In this document: positions 1-7,661 of the stretch, in pieces
How the letters are laid out: each line of letters starts with the position of its first letter
Numbering within the stretch: the stretch's first letter is position 1
Source: Bog-756 sp963725275
GTDB lineage: Bacteria; Actinomycetota; Acidimicrobiia; Acidimicrobiales; RAAP-2
Reading direction: 5' to 3'
Length of the DNA: 64,000 bases
Assembly (NCBI GenBank): GCA_963725275.1
Contig: CAVRXS010000003.1
Coordinates: 124,001-188,000 of the forward strand
Made by a program: the position numbers and the translations under genes
Notes under the pieces: model-generated
What the model was told of the DNA's origin: nothing
Databases searched by the model: none
The model's input: the letters and a program-made list of their open reading frames with translations, nothing else

Positions 1-968
1 CCGGAGGCTGCGGCGGCCAGGGCCTCGTGCCACGAGGTGGCCACCAGAGTGCCTTCCTTACGGACCATCGGGTCGGTCAGGCGGTCCTCCCGGTCGACCG
101 CATCGGCCAGGAACCGGCCCTTGTCGCAGAGCCAGCCGTGGTTGACCGGGTCGATGTCGATGCCCAACAGACGGGTCAACCGGTTGGCGGACGACTGCAC
201 CGCCACCCTGCAGCCCAACGCACACGTCGTACAGGTCGACTCGACCTGGTCGAGATCCCACGGACGGGCCGCAAACCGGTAGGGGGACGCGGTCAGCGCA
301 CCGACCGGGCAGATCTGCACCGTGTTGCCCGAGAAGTAGGAGGTGAAGGGCAGCTCGGGGAACACGCCGACCTCGATCTGCTCCCCCCGGCCGATGAAGT
401 CGATCTGGGCCTCGCCTGCCACCTCGTCCGCGAAGCGCGTGCAGCGGCTGCACTGGATACACCGCTCGCGGTCGAGCAGCACCAGCTCGGAGATCGGCAT
501 CGGCTTCTCGAAGTGGCGCTTCTCCTCCACGAACCGGGTCTCCCCGGGCCCGTAGGCGAGCGTCTGGTCCTGGAGGGGGCACTCGCCGCCCTTGTCGCAG
601 ACCGGGCAGTCGAGCGGATGGTTGATCAACAGGAACTCGAGGACCCCGTCCTGGGCCTTCTTGACCTTGTCCGAATCGGTGGTGACTTCCATGCCCGCCG
701 CGACCTCGACGAAGCAGCTCGGCTGCAACGAGGCACCGCGGGGGCCGCTGACCTCGACCAGACACATCCGGCACACGCCGACCGACTGCATCCGCGGGTG
801 GTAGCAGAACCGCGGGATGAAGGTGCCCGACCGCTCGGCGGCGGCGATGAGCAGCTCGCCCTTGTGGGCGCGCGCCGGACGACCGTCGAGGGTGAACTCG
901 ACGGTGGGCGCGTCGGGTGCGTCACCGGTCCCGGCGTCTGCCGTGGTCGGGGCAGACGGCTCAGTCAT
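1..968 (-). CDS. nuoG: NADH-quinone oxidoreductase subunit G, N-terminal part (cut by window edge)
   Basis: Subunit G of respiratory complex I carries the iron-sulfur relay of the peripheral arm. The 322 codons present open with an ATG at 968 that overlaps the nuoF stop by 8 bases. Visible ligands, in order: the [2Fe-2S] set (CYHPRMQ...CRMC and a later Cys in SLQPSC), the His-Cys3 cluster (NHPLDCPVCDKGGECPL), a four-Cys cluster beginning CIQCSRC and ending QICPVGA, and the extra CTTCALGC...WLCDKGR site. The rest of the protein (family length roughly 800) lies left of position 1. It is the last visible gene of the nuoABCDEFG run, with tight overlaps throughout. Family assignment is very secure. 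Confidence 0.97.
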   Translation of the reverse strand, partial: MTEPSAPTTADAGTGDAPDAPTVEFTLDGRPARAHKGELLIAAAERSGTFIPRFCYHPRMQSVGVCRMCLVEVSGPRGASLQPSCFVEVAAGMEVTTDSDKVKKAQDGVLEFLLINHPLDCPVCDKGGECPLQDQTLAYGPGETRFVEEKRHFEKPMPISELVLLDRERCIQCSRCTRFADEVAGEAQIDFIGRGEQIEVGVFPELPFTSYFSGNTVQICPVGALTASPYRFAARPWDLDQVESTCTTCALGCRVAVQSSANRLTRLLGIDIDPVNHGWLCDKGRFLADAVDREDRLTDPMVRKEGTLVATSWHEALAAAAS

Positions 969-2265
969 AGGGGCAGCCACCCTCCTTGATGTGGACGAGG
1001 AACTCGTCACGGAACATCTGGATGGCGGAGTGGATCGATGAGGGGATGGACGGTCCGAGCACGCAGATGGTCGTCTGCTGGGGTGGCCAGGTCAGTCCGG
1101 GGGAGATGTTGTCGCTCGCGTCGAGCAGCAGGTCGAGGTCCTCCTCGCGTCCGTGCCCGGTCTCGATGCGCTCCATGATCCGCTCGAGCCAGCCCGCACC
1201 CTCCCGGCAGGGCGTGCACTGGCCGCACGACTCGCGCCGGAAGAACTTGGTGATCCGCCACGCGGCCCGTACCACGCAGGTGTGGTCGTCCATGACCACG
1301 ACGGAGCCGGAGCCCAGCATCGAGCCGGCCGCTCCCACCTCGTCCTGGCCGAGCGGGAGGTCGACCTGTTCGGGCCCGAACCACGGGGCGGACACGCCAC
1401 CGGGGATGAACGCCTTGAGGCTCCGCCCGTGCGGGACGCCCCCGCCGAGCAGGGGGGCGAAGATGAGGTCGTGGAAGGTGGTCTTGACCATCTCGAGCTC
1501 GTAGACACCGGGCTTGGCGACGTGCCCCGCCAGGGCGAACAGCCGCGTCCCGGTCGAACGCCCCTCGCCGAGCGCGGCGAAGGCCGCACCCCCGTTGAGC
1601 ACGATCCAGGGCAGGTTGGAGAGGGTCTCGACGTTGTTGACGACGGTCGGCTCGCCGTAGAGGCCGATGGCCGCCGGGAAGAACGGGGGCTTGATCCGCG
1701 GGAAACCGCGCTTTCCCTCGAGCGACTCGAGGAGGGCGGTCTCCTCGCCGCAGATGTAGGCCCCGGCCCCGGGGTGGACCACCACATCAACCGAGAACCC
1801 CGAGCCGAAGATGTCCCGGCCCACCGCTCCGTGCGCGTAGGCGTCGTTGAGGGCGCTCTGGACCCGTTCGATGCCGAGTGCGAACTCGCCGCGGACGAAG
1901 ACGAACGCGCGGGAGACCTGCAGGGCGTAGGCGGCGATGACCACACCCTCGACGAGCTGATGGGGGTCGCGCTCGAGGAGGAGGTGATCCTTGAAGGTGG
2001 CGGGCTCGGACTCGTCGCCGTTCACGACCAGGTAGGTGACCGGGCTCTTCCGGAGCATCGCCCACTTGCGCCCGGCGGGGAACCCGGCGCCTCCCCTGCC
2101 CAACAGGCTGGCCGCGTCGACCTCCTCGGCAACCGCCTCCGGGGTCATGGTGAGCGCCTTGCGCAGGCCGTCGTAGCCCCCCGTGGCCAGGTACCGCTCC
2201 AGGGTGTGGGAATCGTCGTGCCCGATCCGGGCGGTGACGATCTTCGGGGCGTCGGTGATCGCCAT
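961..2265 (-). CDS. nuoF: NADH-quinone oxidoreductase subunit F (NADH/FMN-binding)
   Basis: NuoF oxidises NADH and passes electrons through FMN to the N3 [4Fe-4S] cluster. The 434-residue product has the glycine-rich NADH/FMN segment GRGGAGFPAGRKW near residue 57, the second nucleotide motif GAGAYICGEETALLESLEGK around 170-190 and the cluster ligands CGQCTPCREG near residue 350. Length fits the family. The ATG start shares one base with the nuoE TGA, and the 3' end overlaps nuoG by 8 bases, so the genes are translationally coupled. No anomaly seen. Confidence 0.97.
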   Translation of the reverse strand: MAITDAPKIVTARIGHDDSHTLERYLATGGYDGLRKALTMTPEAVAEEVDAASLLGRGGAGFPAGRKWAMLRKSPVTYLVVNGDESEPATFKDHLLLERDPHQLVEGVVIAAYALQVSRAFVFVRGEFALGIERVQSALNDAYAHGAVGRDIFGSGFSVDVVVHPGAGAYICGEETALLESLEGKRGFPRIKPPFFPAAIGLYGEPTVVNNVETLSNLPWIVLNGGAAFAALGEGRSTGTRLFALAGHVAKPGVYELEMVKTTFHDLIFAPLLGGGVPHGRSLKAFIPGGVSAPWFGPEQVDLPLGQDEVGAAGSMLGSGSVVVMDDHTCVVRAAWRITKFFRRESCGQCTPCREGAGWLERIMERIETGHGREEDLDLLLDASDNISPGLTWPPQQTTICVLGPSIPSSIHSAIQMFRDEFLVHIKEGGCPYD

Positions 2266-2963
2266 CAGGTCTCACCCCCGCTCGCCGCGCTCTTGGCGGA
2301 CTCCCGCGCCTCTTTGGCCTCCGCCGCCACCCGGCGTTCCTCGGCCACCTCGGCGGGATCGGCGTCGAGGCCGTTGGCCCTGCGCACGCGGCTCAGCGTC
2401 CCGTGCGGTGGGATCTCACCGTCGCGGGCACCCGAGCGCAGGTCTGCCACCAGGCGGTCGAAGGACTCGGGTGTCTGTGCGCCGACATACCGGTGGTTGA
2501 CCTGCACGCACGGTGTCCGGTCGCAGTCGGCCAGGCACTCGGCCTCCTCCAACGTGACCGTCCCGTCGGCGGTGGTGCCGCCGACACCGATCCCGAGCGA
2601 GGACTCGGCGTGCTCGAGCAGCTCGGCCGCCCCGTCGAGGAGGCAGGCGACGTTGGTGCAGACCGCCACCACGTACCGGCCGACCTGCTCGGTGTGGAGC
2701 ATGTCGTAGAACGAGGCGGTCCCGAGCACCTCCCCCGGGGTGACCCCGACCAGGTCGGCGATCTCGACCATCGCCTCGGGGGTCAGCCACCCGTCCTGCT
2801 CCTGGGCGAGATGGCAGAGCGGGATCAGGGCCGAGCGGGGTTCGGGGTAGAGGGCGACCGTCTGGCGGGCCCGGGTCATCACCTCGGCCGAGAGGTGCGG
2901 AGGAGCAGGTGTCTGGCCGCGCCTGGATGGCGAGACCGGAGTTCCCGGTGAGCTCGCGGTCAC
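2265..2963 (-). CDS. nuoE: NADH-quinone oxidoreductase subunit E (24 kDa [2Fe-2S])
   Basis: Thioredoxin-fold subunit that forms the NADH-dehydrogenase module with NuoF and NuoG. I chose the GTG at 2963 because it overlaps the nuoD stop as GTGA; this gives 232 residues. The frame stays open upstream but that would lie inside nuoD. The [2Fe-2S] ligands are visible as CTNVAC and, about 35 residues later, ECLADC. After the ligand region comes a C-terminal tail rich in Glu, Arg and Ala, of the kind seen in actinobacterial NuoE. A shorter start at an internal ATG near 2880 (MTRARQTV) cannot be excluded. Confidence 0.95.
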   Translation of the reverse strand: MTASSPGTPVSPSRRGQTPAPPHLSAEVMTRARQTVALYPEPRSALIPLCHLAQEQDGWLTPEAMVEIADLVGVTPGEVLGTASFYDMLHTEQVGRYVVAVCTNVACLLDGAAELLEHAESSLGIGVGGTTADGTVTLEEAECLADCDRTPCVQVNHRYVGAQTPESFDRLVADLRSGARDGEIPPHGTLSRVRRANGLDADPAEVAEERRVAAEAKEARESAKSAASGGET

Positions 2964-4369
2964 CGGTCCACCTCGCCCATGACCGGGTCGACCGAGGAGC
3001 AGACGGCGACCGCGTCGGCCAGCAGGCCACCGCGCATCATGAGGGGAAGGCCCTGCAGGTTGACGAAGCTCGGACCGCGGATGTGCATGCGGTAGGGCTT
3101 GGGCGATCCGTCGGACACCAGGTAGCACCCGAGCTCGCCGCGGGGCGACTCGGTGGCCACGTAGACCTCACCCTCGGGCACCCGGAACCCTTCGGTGAAG
3201 ACCTTGAAGTGATGGATGAGGGCCTCCATCGACTCGTCGATGCGGCCGCGGGGCGGCGGGGTGACCTTCTTGTCCTGCACCCGGTAGTCGCCGGCTGGCA
3301 TCTTCTCGACGATCTGGCGGATGATCCGGATCGACTCGCGGATCTCGTTGAGGCGGATCGAGTAGCGGTCGAAGTTGTCGCCGAAGGTCCCCACGATGAC
3401 GTCGAACTCCACCTCGTCGTAGCGAAGGTAGGGCATCGAGCGGCGGAGGTCCCACGGGACCCCTGTCGACCGCAGGATCGGGCCGGTCAGCGAGAGCGCG
3501 AGGGCCTCCTCTGCCGACAGGCCACCGATCCCTTCCGAACGACGGCGGAAGACCGGTTGGCCGGTGAGCAGCTCGTCGTACTCGTCGGTGCGCGGGAGCA
3601 CCGTGTCGCAGATGATCGCGACGTCGTCCTCCCAGCCGTCGGGAAGGTCGGCCGCCGTACCGCCGGGCCGGATGAAATTGTGGTTCATCCGCAGGCCGGT
3701 GGTCTTCTCGAAGAAGGCCAGGATCATCTCGCGCTCGCGGAATCCGTAGATCATCATCGACGTCGAACCGATGTCCATACCGTTGGTGGCCAACCACATC
3801 AGGTGCGACGAGACCCGGTTGAGCTCGACCAACAGCATCCGGATCCAGTCCGCCCGGGCCGGCATCTCGACACCGAGCAGCGCCTCCACCGCCAGTGAGA
3901 GGACCAGCTCGTTGTGGAGCGGCGAGAGGTAGTCCATCCGGGTCACGTTGGTCGACCCCTGCACGTAGGTGAGCTCCTCGGCTGTCTTCTCCATGCCGGT
4001 GTGCAGATAGCCGATGACCGGTTTCGTGCGGAGGACGGTCTCGCCGTCGAGCTCGAGCATCAGCCGCAGCACGCCGTGGGTCGACGGGTGCTGCGGGCCC
4101 ATGTTGATGATCATCGTCTCGTCGTCGGTCCGTTCGACGTCGATGTCGGAGGGGTCCACGGCCACGCCCTCGGGCAGGCGGAGGACTGCGCCGATCTCGC
4201 GGCGGAGCTCGTCCGGGGGGGTGGTGCCGCGCACCCCGAGCTCCTGGCCGCCCTCGGAGGTCTCGATGAGCAGACCACGCGGGACGCCGTCGGGTCCGAG
4301 CTCGTCGTAGGCCTCACCGGAGACCGGGTCGGGCAGCTCGGTGTCCGTGTGCGGGGTCGTGTCACTCAT
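2960..4369 (-). CDS. nuoD: NADH-quinone oxidoreductase subunit D (49 kDa)
   Basis: NuoD forms, with NuoB, the quinone-reduction site of complex I. The 469-residue protein has the typical opening of the core domain (INMGPQHPSTHGVLR near residue 89), the GYLHTGMEK motif and the C-terminal ESPRGELGCYLVSDG segment. An N-terminal extension of about 85 acidic residues precedes the core. The start overlaps the nuoC stop by 4 bases (ATGA). Nothing suggests loss of function. Confidence 0.97.
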   Translation of the reverse strand: MSDTTPHTDTELPDPVSGEAYDELGPDGVPRGLLIETSEGGQELGVRGTTPPDELRREIGAVLRLPEGVAVDPSDIDVERTDDETMIINMGPQHPSTHGVLRLMLELDGETVLRTKPVIGYLHTGMEKTAEELTYVQGSTNVTRMDYLSPLHNELVLSLAVEALLGVEMPARADWIRMLLVELNRVSSHLMWLATNGMDIGSTSMMIYGFREREMILAFFEKTTGLRMNHNFIRPGGTAADLPDGWEDDVAIICDTVLPRTDEYDELLTGQPVFRRRSEGIGGLSAEEALALSLTGPILRSTGVPWDLRRSMPYLRYDEVEFDVIVGTFGDNFDRYSIRLNEIRESIRIIRQIVEKMPAGDYRVQDKKVTPPPRGRIDESMEALIHHFKVFTEGFRVPEGEVYVATESPRGELGCYLVSDGSPKPYRMHIRGPSFVNLQGLPLMMRGGLLADAVAVCSSVDPVMGEVDR

Positions 4370-4893
4370 CGCGGACCCGGTGCTTCCTTGAACTGGACCG
4401 GCACACGCCCGACCCCGTAGTCCTTGCGGAGCGGGTGGCCTTCCCAGTCCTCGGGCAGCAGGATCCGGGTCATGTCGGGATGGCCGACAAAGACGATGCC
4501 GAAGAGGTCGTAGGCCTCGCGCTCCATGGCCTCGACGCCCGGGTAGAGGTCGAACAGGGTGGGGAGGGTCGCGTCAACGGCTGGAACCTGCACCCGCAGG
4601 CGGACCCGGCGGACCTGGCTCAGCGAGAGCAGGTTGACGACCACTTCGAACCGCTCGGGGGCGGTCCCCTCGGGGAGGCGCCGGTCGGGATGCGCGAGAT
4701 AGTCGACAGCGCAGAGGTCCGCGCACATCTCGAAGCCTCCGTCTTTGAGGCTCCGCGCCACGGGGATGTACTGCTCGCGGGTCGGGAAGCGCACCTCCTC
4801 GTTCCCCCGATCCGACCCGGGGCCAGAGCTGCCGCCGGAAGTGCTCGCCGGCTCGGTCCCCCCGACGGTGTCCGCGCCGGTCCCGTTGGTCAC
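4366..4893 (-). CDS. nuoC: NADH-quinone oxidoreductase subunit C (30 kDa)
   Basis: Peripheral-arm subunit that packs against NuoD. The family signature is seen in YPGVEAMEREAYDLFGI and in the terminal EDWEGHPLRKDYG. The first 35 residues are a low-complexity Gly/Ser/Thr leader, so the exact start is less certain than the frame. The ATG at 4893 overlaps the nuoB stop by 4 bases. Length (175) fits stand-alone NuoC rather than a NuoCD fusion. Confidence 0.96.
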   Translation of the reverse strand: MTNGTGADTVGGTEPASTSGGSSGPGSDRGNEEVRFPTREQYIPVARSLKDGGFEMCADLCAVDYLAHPDRRLPEGTAPERFEVVVNLLSLSQVRRVRLRVQVPAVDATLPTLFDLYPGVEAMEREAYDLFGIVFVGHPDMTRILLPEDWEGHPLRKDYGVGRVPVQFKEAPGPR

Positions 4894-5546
4894 AGGGGCT
4901 CACCCACGCTGCGGGCGATGACCGGGTTGCGCTTGGGAGTGCCCAGGTGGACGGCGTCGGGGCGGTCCGGGTTCCAGCCGCTGGTGGATTCGTCGGCGCT
5001 GGTCCGAGCGTCGTCGGTGTCGCCCCCCTCCTCCTGGGCGAGCGCGGGGACGGGACGGTCGCCCTCGAGCCCGGTGCGCCGGGTGATGTCACCGGTCCGG
5101 ACCTTCTCGTGGAGGGTGAGAATGGCGTGCATGAGCGTCTCGGGTGTCGGAGGGCAGCCCGGGGCGTACACGTCGACCGGGACGATCTGGTCGACACCCT
5201 GCACGATGGCGTAGTTGTTGAACATGCCGCCGGTGCTCGCGCAGACCCCCATCGACAGGACCCACTTGGGTTCCATCATCTGGTCGTAGACCTGACGGAG
5301 GACGGGCGCCATCTTCTGGGAGACCCGCCCGGCGACGATCATCAGGTCGGCCTGCCGGGGGGAGGCACGGAAGACCTCCATGCCGAACCGCGCCAGGTCG
5401 AAGTCGGCCGCGCCCACCGACATCATCTCGATCGCGCAACATGCGAGGCCGAAGGTGGCCGGCCACATCGAGTACGTGCGCGCCCACTTGACCAGATCCT
5501 CGAGGCGGCCGGTCAGGAAATTGTGCTGGAGGTCTTCGAGGCCCAT
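4890..5546 (-). CDS. nuoB: NADH-quinone oxidoreductase subunit B (N2 cluster)
   Basis: NuoB holds the terminal [4Fe-4S] cluster N2 that reduces quinone. I start it at ATG 5546 (MGLEDLQHN), because longer versions of the frame would run into nuoA; this gives 218 residues. Ligands visible: the tandem Cys in GLACCAIEMM, the Cys in GVCASTGG and the Cys in APGCPPTPE. A C-terminal tail of about 60 residues beyond the core is rich in Asp, Gly and Thr. Only 19 bases separate it from nuoA. Confidence 0.96.
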   Translation of the reverse strand: MGLEDLQHNFLTGRLEDLVKWARTYSMWPATFGLACCAIEMMSVGAADFDLARFGMEVFRASPRQADLMIVAGRVSQKMAPVLRQVYDQMMEPKWVLSMGVCASTGGMFNNYAIVQGVDQIVPVDVYAPGCPPTPETLMHAILTLHEKVRTGDITRRTGLEGDRPVPALAQEEGGDTDDARTSADESTSGWNPDRPDAVHLGTPKRNPVIARSVGEPL

Positions 5547-5565
5547 GCGCTCGTCGGCTCCCGGG

Positions 5566-6084
5566 TCAGGCGGCGCGGCCGGGGCCGGTGGGCGCGGTGG
5601 CGGCAGGAGCCGCGGCGGCAGGCACGACGGCCGGATCCTCCGTGACGGGCCCACCCGATCCCGCGGCGAACCGGGCGATGGTCGACGCGGAGGTGCGGGG
5701 CGGGAGCGCACCGACCAACCGCTTGGACGGGCCCCAGCTGAGCGCCCCGTTGCTCACCAGGAACAAGAAGGAGACAAAGACCACTCCGGCGAAGACGAGA
5801 ACCTCCACGAGCCCGAACGACCGGAGCTGGCGGAAGATCACGGCCCACGGGTAGAGGAAGACGATCTCGATGTCGAAGATGATGAAGATCATCGCGACCA
5901 GGTAGAAGCGGACCGGGAATCGGGTGGCCGGTTCGATGCCGGGGACGATCCCGCATTCGTAGGGGGCGGTCTTGGCCGAGGTCGGGCGCTTCCCGGGTGC
6001 CAGCATGGACGAGGCTACGAACGAGAGCGCCGCGAACAGGAACCCGAGGATGAGCAGGACCAGGATCGGGAGGTAATCATCCAC
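5566..6084 (-). CDS. nuoA: NADH-quinone oxidoreductase subunit A
   Basis: Membrane-arm subunit with three transmembrane helices (about residues 5-28, 61-82 and 92-112) and the conserved loop APYECGIVPG containing the Cys near the quinone channel. It begins with GTG at 6084 and is the first gene of the nuo operon. About 45 Pro/Ala-rich residues follow the last helix, longer than usual for NuoA. The Shine-Dalgarno sequence is weak. Transcription presumably starts in the 132-bp region shared with the divergent FAD reductase. Confidence 0.96.
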   Translation of the reverse strand: MDDYLPILVLLILGFLFAALSFVASSMLAPGKRPTSAKTAPYECGIVPGIEPATRFPVRFYLVAMIFIIFDIEIVFLYPWAVIFRQLRSFGLVEVLVFAGVVFVSFLFLVSNGALSWGPSKRLVGALPPRTSASTIARFAAGSGGPVTEDPAVVPAAAAPAATAPTGPGRAA

Positions 6085-6136
6085 AGGTCGTTGTTTTTAC
6101 CACGCAGCCCTTCCGGGAAGCACATCGACGACCCAG

Positions 6137-6156
6137 GCCGTTTCGGCCGAAACGGC
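6137..6156. promoter_or_regulatory. Perfect 20-bp palindrome in the nuoA / FAD-reductase divergent region
   Basis: GCCGTTTCGGCCGAAACGGC is its own reverse complement over all 20 positions. It lies 53 bases upstream of the nuoA start and 61 bases upstream of the divergent reductase start, a good place for an operator serving both. It does not resemble the TTGTGAA-N-TTCACAA type of site known for Rex, so the cognate regulator is unknown. It could also form a hairpin in a transcript. Confidence 0.55.
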
Positions 6157-6204
6157 ACCCCGGCGGAGGTGGCACGAACGTGCCCGGACACGTCTCCCGA
6201 CCCC

Positions 6205-6217
6205 TACCATTGGGGTG
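6205..6217 (+). promoter_or_regulatory. Candidate -10 box, leaderless start of the FAD reductase
   Basis: TACCAT at 6205-6210 is followed after six bases by the GTG start at 6217. No Shine-Dalgarno sequence is present. A transcript starting about 7 bases after the box would begin at the start codon itself. Confidence 0.45.
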
Positions 6218-7623
6218 TGCGCTCCACCTCCGCTCCTGCTGCCGACGCCCGGACACACGCCGAGGTGCCGGCGCCCGCGGTCGACCGCTCCCGGCGGGCT
6301 GCGGACCCAGGCGCTTCACACGTCCACGACGTGCTGGTCGTCGGTGGTGGACCGGCGGGCTCCTCGTGCGCGTTCTGGCTGGCCGATGCCGGATGGGACG
6401 TGGCCCTGGTGGAGAAGAAGGAGTTCCCCCGGACCAAGACCTGTGGCGACGGGCTGACCCCACGTTCGGTCCGCCAGCTCGCCGACATGGGGATCGAAGG
6501 GTCGCTCCCCGGCGCCCATCGATTCACCGGCCTGCGGGCCCACGGGTTCGGCCGAGTGCTCGACCTGCCCTGGCCGGAGCACCCCTCGTTCCCGTCGTAC
6601 GGCTACACGATCACCAGGCACGACCTCGACGGTCTGGTCAGCGACCGCGCGGCCAAGGCCGGTGCGACCGTCTGGCAGGGCTGTGAGGCGATCCGACCGA
6701 TCCTGGACGACTCCCCTGCCGGTAACCGCGCAGGCGGACCTGCGGGTCCGGCAGAGCTCCCCTCATGCACCGGGGCCGTGGTCGAGGACAAGGGTGCCGG
6801 CGCTCCCCGGGAGGTGCGGGCGAGATACGTGGTGGTGGCCGACGGGGCCAACTCGAGGTTCGGACGGGCCCTCGGGACCCGGCGCGACCGCGGCCAGCCG
6901 ATGGGGATGGCCCTGCGCGGCTACTACACCTCCCCGGGTCATGACCGCCCGTTCATCGAGTCCCACCTCGACATCCGTGACGGAGACGGCAAGGTGGTCC
7001 CCGGCTACGGGTGGATCTTCCCCCTCGGGGACGGGCGGGTCAACGTCGGCGTGGGGCTCCTCTCGACCGACCGGCGCTGGAAGGGCGTCAACACCTCCAC
7101 CCTCATGGACCACTTCGTGGCCGGGGCACCCGGGGAATGGGAGCTCTCCCCCGCGTCCTGCCTCGGCCCGCCGACCGGGGGCAAGCTGCCGATGGGTCTC
7201 GCGGTCGGCCCGAGGGTCGGGGCGACCACCCTGGTGGTGGGCGACGCCGGCGGGACCATCAACCCGTTCAACGGCGAGGGCATCGCGTACGGCTACGAGA
7301 CCGGGCGGCTGGCCGCGGCCTCGCTCGGCGAAGCCCTGTCCGGCGACGGCGTCGACGCGCTCCTGCGCTACGAAGACCGCCTCGGCGAAGCGTACGGCCT
7401 CTACTTCCGGGTGGCCCGGGCCTTCATCCGGGTCATCAGCCGACCCGAGTTGATGCAGCTCTGCGTGGGGGCGGGGATGCACTCCGAGCCCCTGATGAGC
7501 TGGATCCTGCGGATCATGGCCAACCTGCTCAGGCCCGACGAGACCGGTCCCGCCGAGGCGGCTTACCGGGCCCTTGCGCTCATCGCGCGCATGGCCCCGG
7601 TGCCCGACCGATCACCGGCCTGA
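6217..7623 (+). CDS. Geranylgeranyl-reductase-family FAD oxidoreductase, probable menaquinone side-chain reductase
   Basis: The 468-residue flavoprotein has an N-terminal dinucleotide fold (VVGGGPAGSSCAFWLADAGW, about residues 36-55), the family motif TCGDGLTPRSVRQL, and the second FAD segment GDAGGTINPFNGEGIAYGYE. Members of this family hydrogenate isoprenoid chains; the actinobacterial MenJ type saturates one menaquinone isoprene unit. Its position divergent from nuoA, the entry enzyme for electrons into the quinone pool, supports a quinone role, but archaeal-type lipid or chlorophyll-type reduction by relatives means the substrate is inferred. GTG 6217 is chosen because it follows a TACCAT box and leaves about 35 low-complexity residues before the fold. 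Confidence 0.85.
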   Translation: MRSTSAPAADARTHAEVPAPAVDRSRRAADPGASHVHDVLVVGGGPAGSSCAFWLADAGWDVALVEKKEFPRTKTCGDGLTPRSVRQLADMGIEGSLPGAHRFTGLRAHGFGRVLDLPWPEHPSFPSYGYTITRHDLDGLVSDRAAKAGATVWQGCEAIRPILDDSPAGNRAGGPAGPAELPSCTGAVVEDKGAGAPREVRARYVVVADGANSRFGRALGTRRDRGQPMGMALRGYYTSPGHDRPFIESHLDIRDGDGKVVPGYGWIFPLGDGRVNVGVGLLSTDRRWKGVNTSTLMDHFVAGAPGEWELSPASCLGPPTGGKLPMGLAVGPRVGATTLVVGDAGGTINPFNGEGIAYGYETGRLAAASLGEALSGDGVDALLRYEDRLGEAYGLYFRVARAFIRVISRPELMQLCVGAGMHSEPLMSWILRIMANLLRPDETGPAEAAYRALALIARMAPVPDRSPA

Positions 7624-7661
7624 CAGAGCACCGGGTTGACTTGGCACCGGCCGCCTCGCGG

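Noticed and set aside
1153..2709. Long plus-strand open frame opposite nuoF/nuoE
   Set aside because: It is the antisense of proven nuo genes; in DNA this GC-rich, stops are rare in the opposite frames. The same applies to other long antisense frames in the nuo, hem and catabolic regions.
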